Source of the DNA: Candidatus Woesebacteria bacterium
GTDB taxonomy: Bacteria > Patescibacteriota > Microgenomatia > UBA8517 > UBA10165
Reading direction: 5' to 3'
Assembly (NCBI GenBank): GCA_002686465.1
Contig: NZCP01000050.1
Span: forward strand, 1-19,799
Length of the DNA: 19,799 nucleotides
This document shows, piece after piece, positions 13,087 to 19,447 of this stretch. The stretch's first letter is position 1. Each line of letters begins with the position of its first letter. Below the pieces are notes generated by a model. It had not been told where the DNA came from. It was given only the letters and a program-made list of their open reading frames with translations, and searched no databases. A program made the translations under genes and the position numbers.

Positions 13087-13659
13087 TTAGCCTGGGCAAG
13101 TTATATCGTCAGAGGAGAAGACTGAGAAAACATGGTTATCCGTTGCCTCACCATCGTTGATAAGTTTATTAGCATTGGACTTTGACTCAAGGTAGGTACA
13201 AATTTTATACGAACTTCCACTCCAGCGAATGTAGTAGAAAGCATCTTGGGCTACATCCGCACCAAGATTGTCAGTTGTGGCGGTATTCCGATTAGCTGGA
13301 TCGACTGGAATAACATTCGCATAGGTGCAAACACTTACGCCACCCAAAGCCACCCCAAGCCATCCAGCTGCACCACACGCATTTGCTCCTGTTGCAGGAG
13401 TGTCAGTCTGATTATCTGCGCCAGTAAACGCGCCTGGATTATCATTCAAATACTGTTCCACAATAGACTGGATAGTAGCCATATCCTTAAGTCGTTGGGT
13501 ATCCCTAGCTTTTTTCTGTGCTTCGGCGGGGTTGATAGCGACTAAAGCAGCAGCAGCCAAAACACCCAAAATACCAATAACGACTAGTAGCTCAATCAGT
13601 GTAAATCCCCGAAGATGGCGAGAAACTTTTGAAGTTAGTTTGTGAGCAGTCGATAACAT
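13087..13659 (-). CDS. pilA: Major type IV pilin (PilA-like)
   Basis: A 190-residue prepilin with an 18-residue leader ending RHLRG and mature start FTLIELLVVIGILGVLAAAA, the most canonical pilin start here, with glutamate at +5. VAINPAEAQKKARDTQRLKDM continues alpha-1; the globular domain is rich in alanine, asparagine, threonine and glycine and has four cysteines. It would polymerise into the pilus fibre after PilD processing. It is called the major pilin because of its strong promoter, its place directly after pilC and its canonical helix; this is an inference. The ATG at 13659 is chosen over GTG at 13686, which lies inside the promoter spacer. Confidence 0.83.
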   Translation of the reverse strand: MLSTAHKLTSKVSRHLRGFTLIELLVVIGILGVLAAAALVAINPAEAQKKARDTQRLKDMATIQSIVEQYLNDNPGAFTGADNQTDTPATGANACGAAGWLGVALGGVSVCTYANVIPVDPANRNTATTDNLGADVAQDAFYYIRWSGSSYKICTYLESKSNANKLINDGEATDNHVFSVFSSDDITCPG

Positions 13660-13675
13660 TCTTGAAACTGTGTCC

Positions 13676-13705
13676 AGTTTAGACACTTTAAAATATACTT
13701 GTCAA
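13676..13705 (-). promoter_or_regulatory. Promoter of the major pilin gene
   Basis: Minus-strand TTGACA (13700-13705, perfect), 18-base spacer, TAAACT (13676-13681). The ATG at 13659 is 16 bases past the -10, giving a leader of about 9-10 bases. A private strong promoter fits the high demand for major pilin. Confidence 0.65.
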
Positions 13706-13720
13706 GTCCCAAATTAAAAT

Positions 13721-14929
13721 CTAAAATTGGCTCGTCAAATTGTATATCGGAAGAATGATCGAAAGGACCAGAAATCCAATACTAATACCCAAAATGACCA
13801 TAATTATTGGCTCAATTGCCGCTGTTAGATTCTTTACGGCATGGCTGGTATCTTGCTCAAAAACTTTTGACACTTTAAGAAGGGTCTCGTCAACCTTGCC
13901 CGTTTCCTCTCCAACTGCCAACATCTGGAAAAGCAGGGGAGGGAAAACCTTGGTCTCTTGGGAAAGAGCATAGGAAAGAGCAAATCCTTTCTCAACTTTT
14001 TCTGATGCCCGTTTGATTGCGTCTGATACAACAACATTACCAACTGCCCCACCAACAACCCGCAACCCTTCTAAAATTGGTATTCCTGCACCAACCAGAA
14101 GCCCTAAAGTACGGGCAAACTCGGTCAAGACCACCTTTTTTTGCAGCTCCCCAAAAACGGGTATTTTGAATTTCAAAGCGTCAATTTTAGCACGACCAAC
14201 CTTAGTCCGGGAAAACGCGCCAAAACCCCAAACTAGACCTACTCCAACAATAGGAATAGCCCACCACATTTTTTGCATGACCTCAGATATTCCTATCACA
14301 ATTCTTGTTGTTATAGGAAGCTCCGCGTCAAACTCTTCATATATCTGTGTCAGACGGGGAATAACAAAAACCATCATAATCGTTCCAACGGCAAACATAC
14401 CTATTACTACTATAACCGGATAAATCATAGCGCCTTTGACTTTGCTATGAAATTCACGCTGGCTTTCCAAGTTATCGGCAAGCCGTTCAAGGATTTTATC
14501 CAACACCCCTCCAGTTTCTCCGGCACGGACCAAAGATGTGTAGACCGGAGTAAAAACTTTCGGGTGTTTTTCAAGAGCACCTGACAAAGAAGACCCCCCT
14601 TGTATGTCGGAAACGAGTTGGTTTATTACCGGCTTCATTTTGGGTTTCGATTGTTCTCGGAGGATAACTAGAGCGTCAGTAATAGGAAGGCCTGCGGTTA
14701 CCATTGTTGAGAACTGTCGAGTAAAATCGGCAACTTCCGAAAGACCGACTTGGTTCACAAAGCCGTTAATAATTTGAAGAAGGAAAAACTCTTTTTCTTG
14801 GGAAAGCTTGAAAGCCGTCAAACCTCGGTCACGCAGAAGCCTGGCTGCATCAGGAGCAGCATTTGCTTCAACCTTACCCCTAACAACCTTTCCAGTCTTA
14901 TCCCTAGCCCTATACTCAAATCTCTTCAT
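13721..14929 (-). CDS. pilC: Type IV pilus platform protein PilC
   Basis: A 402-residue inner-membrane protein with two T2SSF domains (about 66-189 and 268-390), each with the repeat pattern FTRQFSTMVTAGLPITDAL / FARTLGLLVGAGIPILEGL and RAGETGGVLDKIL / AVGEETGKVDETL. Transmembrane helices lie at about 168-190, 222-240 and 372-397. PilC is the platform on which the PilB and PilT motors act to insert or remove pilin subunits. The cytoplasmic start MKRFEYRARDKTGKVVRG is typical of the family, and length is normal. Its start overlaps the end of pilT by 14 bases. Confidence 0.96.
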   Translation of the reverse strand: MKRFEYRARDKTGKVVRGKVEANAAPDAARLLRDRGLTAFKLSQEKEFFLLQIINGFVNQVGLSEVADFTRQFSTMVTAGLPITDALVILREQSKPKMKPVINQLVSDIQGGSSLSGALEKHPKVFTPVYTSLVRAGETGGVLDKILERLADNLESQREFHSKVKGAMIYPVIVVIGMFAVGTIMMVFVIPRLTQIYEEFDAELPITTRIVIGISEVMQKMWWAIPIVGVGLVWGFGAFSRTKVGRAKIDALKFKIPVFGELQKKVVLTEFARTLGLLVGAGIPILEGLRVVGGAVGNVVVSDAIKRASEKVEKGFALSYALSQETKVFPPLLFQMLAVGEETGKVDETLLKVSKVFEQDTSHAVKNLTAAIEPIIMVILGISIGFLVLSIILPIYNLTSQF

Positions 14930-15995
14930 TGGTCTTCATCTGCCCCTTAACAAGCCGGGCCAGCTCTTGTGGACGAATAGAAAAGCTGCGCGCTTCTTCA
15001 AATGACACCAGCCCTTGTTTTACAAAACCTGCCAGGGTCGTCTCAAGCGTCATCATTCCAAACTCTGTCGAAGTCCGAATAATATTGTCAATCAAATGAG
15101 TTTTCCCCTCTCTCACGGTTGTTCGTACCGCGTCCGTTGCGGTCAACACCTCATAGGCAACCGTTCTTCCGCCAGTCAAGAGAGGAACTAGTCTCTGCGA
15201 GAAAACTCCCTCTAGTACATTCGAAAGTTGCAAGCGAATCTGTGCCTGTTGTTCAGGTGGGAAAACATCAATGATCCGGTCAATTGTTTGTGAGGCTGAG
15301 TTCGTGTGAAGTGTAGCAAAAACAAGATGCCCTGTTTCTGCAACGGTCAGTGCCGCAGCAATTGTCTCATAATCCCTCATTTCTCCTATCAGGACCACGT
15401 CTGGATCTTCTCGAAGAGCAGAACGTAGCGCTACTGGCCAAGAATGAGAATCCTCATTCATCTCGCGTTGTGAGACAAGAGCCTGCTGTGGATCAAAAAA
15501 GAACTCTATTGGATCTTCTATTGTCAAAATATGTGCTGGACGGGTACGATTGATCTCGCCAATCATCGCAGCAAGTGTTGTTGACTTTCCTTGACCAGTC
15601 GGTCCGGTCACTAAGACAAACCCTTGGCGTAATTTCGTAAATTGATAGCAAATTTTAGGAAGTTTGAGCTCATCAATCGTCGGGATTTTCAGAGGGATGC
15701 GCCGCAGCGCCGCAGACAGAGTTCCTTTCTGGTAGTAGACATTTACCCTAAAACGTGCCTCTTGTGAAAAAGAAAGTGCAAGATCTATTTCCTTATTTAC
15801 TGTGACCCTCTCCAGTTGACTAGCAGTTAATATGCTTTTGATCAAACGATCCATCTCATCTGGAGTCAGAGGAGCCTCATTATGAACTTTAATTAACACC
15901 CCATCAACTCGTAGAGTGGGCGGGACGCCCACAACAAGGTGAAGATCTGAAGCTTTCCTGTCAACCGTTAATTGTAAGAGTTGCTGGATTTCCAT
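14916..15995 (-). CDS. pilT: Type IV pilus retraction ATPase PilT
   Basis: A 359-residue hexameric secretion-ATPase family protein that powers pilus disassembly and twitching. N-terminal ASDLHLVVGVPPTLRVDG (15-32) is the PilT PAS-like start. Walker A is GPTGQGKST (131-139, glutamine where serine is usual, a known variant), Asp box TIEDPIEF (158-165), Walker B VVLIGEMRD (200-208) and His box TGHLVFATLHT (221-231). VREGKTHLIDNII (294-306) corresponds to the AIRNLIRE region needed for retraction. Length is normal. It overlaps pilC by 14 bases, and an 80-base gap containing a repeat hairpin separates it from pilB. Confidence 0.96.
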   Translation of the reverse strand: MEIQQLLQLTVDRKASDLHLVVGVPPTLRVDGVLIKVHNEAPLTPDEMDRLIKSILTASQLERVTVNKEIDLALSFSQEARFRVNVYYQKGTLSAALRRIPLKIPTIDELKLPKICYQFTKLRQGFVLVTGPTGQGKSTTLAAMIGEINRTRPAHILTIEDPIEFFFDPQQALVSQREMNEDSHSWPVALRSALREDPDVVLIGEMRDYETIAAALTVAETGHLVFATLHTNSASQTIDRIIDVFPPEQQAQIRLQLSNVLEGVFSQRLVPLLTGGRTVAYEVLTATDAVRTTVREGKTHLIDNIIRTSTEFGMMTLETTLAGFVKQGLVSFEEARSFSIRPQELARLVKGQMKTNEEI

Positions 15996-16008
15996 AAATT
16001 AAGTTAAA

Positions 16009-16077
16009 AGTAACACGTAACAAGTGACAAGTGACAGGCTAGAAAAACTTGTCACGATTAACTTGTTACTTGTCACT
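16009..16077. repeat. Heptamer-repeat hairpin between pilB and pilT
   Basis: Left arm 16009-16038 is made of the tandem heptamers GTAACAC, GTAACAA, GTGACAA, GTGACAG. Right arm 16048-16077 is CTTGTCA, CGATTAA, CTTGTTA, CTTGTCA plus two bases. The arms are complementary at about 23 of 30 positions around a nine-base loop CTAGAAAAA. The right arm includes part of the pilB stop codon. In the pilB transcript a T-rich but broken stretch follows the stem, so partial termination or mRNA stabilisation is possible. Confidence 0.8.
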
Positions 16078-17956
16078 ACTCTTGTGCTACCCTCAATACT
16101 TCCTCCATTGTTGTCATTCCTTCCAAAACTTTCAGATAACCATCTTGTTTCATAGTTATCATGCCTTCTTCTTGTGCTTGTTTTGCGATGTTTGCAGCAG
16201 GTGCTCGCTCAAGAGTTAATCTTGCAATCTTCTCTGTTATCGGCATCACCTCAAAAACCCCAACTCTGCCATGATAACCAGTATTCCCACATTCTGAATC
16301 ACCAGATCCTTTATAAAGTTTTACTTCACCCGTTGTTGATCCCGCCTGAACTTGCTTTTGAACTCCATTGGAGGCACCTTGGGCTTGACCTTGGACAGGC
16401 GGCGTGCCAGGTGAAGCGGGTCCGCCTTGGCTCGCGCCGGGCGAGACAGGCCAAAGATTACCAAGAACCTTTTTCATATCCTCAACAACAGCAGGTTCGG
16501 GGACATATTCTTCTTTGCACTTATCATGGATACGTCGTGTAACACGTTGTGCAACAATGGCGGTAATTGCCGAAGCCAACAAAAATGGCTCTGCGCCCAT
16601 ATCAAGAAGGCGGGGGATAGCACCTGCTGAGTCGTTTGTATGCAAGGTTGAAAAAACAAGGTGGCCGGTTAGTGACGCTTGAATTGCAAGCTCAGCCGTC
16701 TCAGCGTCTCGAATCTCTCCAACCATGACAATGTTAGGGTCTTGTCTTAAGAAAGAGCGTAGGCCTGAGGCAAAAGTAAGTCCAGCATCAGCGTTGACTT
16801 GTACCTGATTAATTCCCGATATCTGATACTCAACCGGGTCCTCAAGAGTCACAACGTTAACTTTTGGCGTATTTATACGAGAGAGAATAGAGTATAGTGT
16901 CGTCGTTTTTCCACTCCCTGTCGGACCAGTTACTAGAATAATGCCGTGAGGACGCAAGACTGCGTCTTCTAGATTCTTGAGAGCCCTGCCGCGCAATCCT
17001 AACTCTTGCAGTTTTGGCACACCTCCCGTTTTTTTCAAAAGACGCATGACAATCTTTTCACCATGAACCGTTGGAAGAGAAGAGACACGAAGATCGACCT
17101 CTTCAACCCCAGCTTTAAAGTTGAAACGTCCATCCTGAGGAATTCTTTTTTCGTCAATCTTCATCCCTCCTAATATCTTGATTCTGGAAATCAGTGACTC
17201 ATGGAACTGCTTCGGCATAGTAAATTTTTCCTGAAGAATTCCATCAACCCGGTAGCGAATTCTAGTTGTTTTCTCCTCTGGCTCAATATGAACATCTGAA
17301 GCACGAGACTTGACAGCAAAGCCCAAGAGTTCTTTGACAATTTTTGCAATCGGTGCCTCTGATATAACTTGAGAGAGACGAGATAGGTCAACTGTACGCG
17401 CTCCATCTTCGGGAGTCGCTTCTTTTATTGCCGCTGTTACCTCTTGAGCCAGTCCAACCGAGTACCGCTCGCTAATAATTTTCTCGATCTTCGAGGGGAT
17501 AGCAGTCATAGGACGAACCCGCATACCCGATTTTTGTTCAACAAATTCAACCGCTGCTAAATCAAGCGGATTTCCCATCGCCAAAATCAACTCATTTTTA
17601 TCTCGGTCAACCGAAGCAGGAAGTACTAAGAAGCGAGAAGCAACCGACTGGGGCAAAATAGCCAAAGCCTCCGGACTAATAGGAGCCTTCTCAAGATCTA
17701 TATATGGTACCTTATACAAAGTTGCTTTTGCCTGAGTCAAAGCCTCCTCAGAAATAGTACTGTCAGACCCTAAAACCTCGGCTTGAGTTTTACCGGTCTG
17801 GACTTCTTGAAGCTTAATTTTGTCTGCCTGTTGTTGATTAATTGCACCCTGGGAGAGCAAAAGATCAACAAGACTCTTTCCACCCGTTTGTGAGCTAGAA
17901 GGACCATTCCCATTTTGTGGCTGTTTAACAGGACTTGCCTGGGCAGACTGGGGCAT
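16076..17956 (-). CDS. pilB: Type IV pilus extension ATPase PilB
   Basis: A 626-residue GspE/PilB family ATPase that powers pilin polymerisation. A T2SSE N-terminal domain (about 25-165, SLVDLLLSQGAINQQQADKI onward) precedes the motor: SRASDVHIEPE (217-227), Walker A GPTGSGKTT (344-352), Asp box TLEDPVEY (370-377), Walker B NIVMVGEIRD (408-417) and His box TGHLVFSTLHTND (430-442). The usual tetracysteine zinc motif is altered to H477-x-x-C480 and D553-x-x-C556, and a Pro/Gly/Gln-rich linker (about 503-545) is inserted between the pairs. The first 25 residues are also low-complexity. It is the first gene of the pilus locus and has its own predicted promoter. Confidence 0.96.
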   Translation of the reverse strand: MPQSAQASPVKQPQNGNGPSSSQTGGKSLVDLLLSQGAINQQQADKIKLQEVQTGKTQAEVLGSDSTISEEALTQAKATLYKVPYIDLEKAPISPEALAILPQSVASRFLVLPASVDRDKNELILAMGNPLDLAAVEFVEQKSGMRVRPMTAIPSKIEKIISERYSVGLAQEVTAAIKEATPEDGARTVDLSRLSQVISEAPIAKIVKELLGFAVKSRASDVHIEPEEKTTRIRYRVDGILQEKFTMPKQFHESLISRIKILGGMKIDEKRIPQDGRFNFKAGVEEVDLRVSSLPTVHGEKIVMRLLKKTGGVPKLQELGLRGRALKNLEDAVLRPHGIILVTGPTGSGKTTTLYSILSRINTPKVNVVTLEDPVEYQISGINQVQVNADAGLTFASGLRSFLRQDPNIVMVGEIRDAETAELAIQASLTGHLVFSTLHTNDSAGAIPRLLDMGAEPFLLASAITAIVAQRVTRRIHDKCKEEYVPEPAVVEDMKKVLGNLWPVSPGASQGGPASPGTPPVQGQAQGASNGVQKQVQAGSTTGEVKLYKGSGDSECGNTGYHGRVGVFEVMPITEKIARLTLERAPAANIAKQAQEEGMITMKQDGYLKVLEGMTTMEEVLRVAQE

Positions 17957-17968
17957 ATTACTTACACC

Positions 17969-17998
17969 ATTATTGCTAAAATTTTGGTAGAATGCAAA
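17969..17998 (-). promoter_or_regulatory. Promoter of the pilB-pilT-pilC operon
   Basis: Minus-strand TTTGCA (17993-17998), 18-base spacer, AATAAT (17969-17974, 5 of 6). The pilB ATG at 17956 is 12 bases past the -10, predicting a leader of about 5 bases. Confidence 0.45.
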
Positions 17999-18052
17999 CA
18001 GTCAGGCATAGGCAAAAGTAAACTCATAGGCTATGTCTTTCATCTTTCTATT

Positions 18053-18706
18053 ATGCACGCTTATCTCGTAACAGGCAAAACACATAACGATCGTGTCGAG
18101 TGGAGCAATCATCTCTTTGAGAAACAAGAAATAAAAGAGGTTATCCATATGAAACCGGAAAAACAGGTACATTCTATATCTACAATCCGGCAACTGAACC
18201 GTCAGCTTTCATTTTCCCCCCAAAACCCACAAAAAGGCCGGGGAATAGTAATAGAAGATGTTAATCTTTTAACCACTGAAGCGGCAAACGCTTTCTTAAA
18301 AACTCTTGAGGACCCTCCCGGTAATACTATTGTTGTACTAGCGGCACCAGACAGAGAATTAGTTTTAGAAACTATATCTTCGCGCACTACACATATAAAC
18401 TTAGGGGCACCCTCTTATGCAATTACCAAGGAGGATGAATCAGAAGGAGAAAAAATATTAAAACAGTTAATGAGTTCGGGAATTGGAGAAAGGATGACAC
18501 TCCTGGACAAAATTGGCACCCGAGAGGATGCTATAGAATTCTGTATTAGTCAGACATTCGCTGCCCGCGAGGCCCTACTCAAAGATCCAAACCCAAAACT
18601 TGTGGCATTGCTTGAACAAATCGATCGAACCTGTGAGGATCTCGGGGGTAATGTAAACGTAAAAATCGCTATTGGCGATCTACTTCTAAACTATCCCACA
18701 TCTTGA
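18053..18706 (+). CDS. DNA polymerase III delta-prime-like protein without a P-loop
   Basis: A 217-residue protein related to the AAA+ clamp-loader subunit delta-prime (HolB/DnaX family). The recognisable part is GIVIEDVNLLTTEAANAFLK then TLEDPPGNTIVVLAA and ETISSRTTHI, corresponding to the region after Walker B and to sensor 1 (SRC in functional loaders, SRT here). The N-terminus MHAYLVTGKTHNDR aligns with the usual P-loop start but lacks GxxGxGK, so it should not hydrolyse ATP; E. coli delta-prime is likewise inactive. The C-terminal collar domain is short. The ATG at 18053 is chosen because homology begins there; an open frame to 17915 crosses pilB antisense. It is divergent from pilB. Confidence 0.75.
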   Translation: MHAYLVTGKTHNDRVEWSNHLFEKQEIKEVIHMKPEKQVHSISTIRQLNRQLSFSPQNPQKGRGIVIEDVNLLTTEAANAFLKTLEDPPGNTIVVLAAPDRELVLETISSRTTHINLGAPSYAITKEDESEGEKILKQLMSSGIGERMTLLDKIGTREDAIEFCISQTFAAREALLKDPNPKLVALLEQIDRTCEDLGGNVNVKIAIGDLLLNYPTS

Positions 18707-18732
18707 TAATTTATTCTCTCTTGGGTTAGTGT
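18703..18732 (+). promoter_or_regulatory. Possible promoter of the YbaK-like gene
   Basis: TTGATA (18703-18708, overlapping the previous stop), 18-base spacer, TAGTGT (18727-18732, 3 of 6). The geometry matches other promoters here, with 11 bases to the ATG at 18744, but the -10 is poor. Confidence 0.25.
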
Positions 18733-18743
18733 AGTAAAGACTT

Positions 18744-19208
18744 ATGAAAAACCCATATGAGAAAATTATCCACCTCTTGGATGATAGCGATATAAAGTAC
18801 GAAATTTTAGAGCATGCGGCAGTCTATACAAGCGAACAAGCAGCAAAGATAAGAGGAACTTCCCTCGCACAAGGGGCAAAAGCACTACTTCTTAAAACCG
18901 GTGATCAGTTTACACTGGCTGTGCTTCCAGGAAATAAGCGATTGGATTCTAAAAAGCTTAGAAAGGTACTTTCTGTGAAGAAATTACGCTTTGCCACACC
19001 AGAGGAGGTAAAAGAGGTAATGGGTTGTGAAATAGGAGCTTGTTATCCTATTGGTAAAATCATCGGAGTACGAATGATAGTAGACAAAAGCTTGGCCAAA
19101 AACAAAATTATTTCCTTTAACCCCGGAATCCATACAAAATCAATAAAAATGAAATATAGAGATTATAAGACAGTTGCAAGATTCAAAACTGCCGATATAA
19201 TCCAGTAG
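18744..19208 (+). CDS. YbaK/ProX-type aminoacyl-tRNA deacylase
   Basis: A 154-residue single-domain member of the YbaK/INS superfamily, which hydrolyses mischarged tRNAs (such as Ala- or Cys-tRNAPro) in trans. LAQGAKALLLKTG places K46 at the catalytic lysine position of YbaK (YKTLLV). FTLAVLPGNKRLDSKKLRKVL and the glycine-rich GCEIGACYPIG (94-104) are further family blocks. Length is normal. The exact substrate cannot be read from sequence, and the domain could be any of the YbaK, ProXp-ala or related branches. It lies 37 bases behind the delta-prime-like gene on the same strand. Confidence 0.88.
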   Translation: MKNPYEKIIHLLDDSDIKYEILEHAAVYTSEQAAKIRGTSLAQGAKALLLKTGDQFTLAVLPGNKRLDSKKLRKVLSVKKLRFATPEEVKEVMGCEIGACYPIGKIIGVRMIVDKSLAKNKIISFNPGIHTKSIKMKYRDYKTVARFKTADIIQ

Positions 19209-19224
19209 ACCCAGTGGGAAAAAA

Positions 19225-19395
19225 CTGGGCAGCCGAACCGAGGAAGGGAAAAGAAAGGCAGCTAGGCAAACATGGACAGCCGCAGTTATAGCAGAACATG
19301 GTTTTACAAAGATTTCAAACGTACAAATCGGTGAAGGAGAAGTGTTTGTGTTGTTTTCTAAACCTAAGCAAGTTCCCAAACAAGCCTCGGTGTAA
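19225..19395 (+). CDS. Possible small gene of unknown function, start unclear
   Basis: The frame is open from 19201 to a TAA at 19393-19395 and reads like a real basic protein (KLGSRTEEGKRKAARQTW, then TAAVIAEHGFTKISN and EGEVFVLFSKPKQ). No ATG, GTG or TTG lies at a useful position. A CTG at 19225 would give 56 residues. Alternatively GTG at 19214 would enter this frame if the A6 run at 19219-19224 had one more A, giving a start VGKKLGSRTEEG. I do not recognise a family. The opposite-strand frame over this region is proline/serine/phenylalanine-rich and less convincing. Confidence 0.4.
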   Translation: MGSRTEEGKRKAARQTWTAAVIAEHGFTKISNVQIGEGEVFVLFSKPKQVPKQASV

Positions 19396-19409
19396 CCACG
19401 TTTACCTTC

Positions 19410-19438
19410 TTTACCTTAGTGATTTAAATCACTAGACT
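19410..19438 (+). promoter_or_regulatory. Promoter of the TrpR-like gene
   Basis: TTTACC (19410-19415), 17-base spacer, TAGACT (19433-19438). The start codon at 19448 is 9 bases beyond. TTTACCTT occurs twice in tandem (19401-19408 and 19410-19417). The spacer contains the 18-bp palindrome. Confidence 0.45.
19417..19434. promoter_or_regulatory. 18-bp perfect palindrome, probable operator of the TrpR-like gene
   Basis: TAGTGATTTAAATCACTA is its own reverse complement. It lies between the predicted -35 and -10 of the regulator gene, the usual place for a repressor site. CACTAG at its right edge contains the CTAG core also found in the E. coli trp operator, which may be coincidence. Confidence 0.6.
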
Positions 19439-19447
19439 ATTTATGTC

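Noticed and set aside
14013..14423. 136-codon plus-strand open frame
   Set aside because: It is the antisense shadow of pilC, which has clear T2SSF motifs; the translation is low-complexity (threonine, isoleucine, proline) with no family features.
16174..16542. 122-codon plus-strand open frame
   Set aside because: Antisense to the C-terminal part of pilB; no recognisable protein features and no promoter or ribosome-binding site.
4920..17956. Alternative genetic code (TGA as glycine, as in Gracilibacteria/SR1)
   Set aside because: Several genes end in TGA at ATGA overlaps where the next gene starts, and conserved proteins contain no internal TGA.
17915..18052. N-terminal extension of the delta-prime-like gene
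   Set aside because: It would run antisense through the start of pilB and its promoter, and homology begins only at the ATG at 18053.
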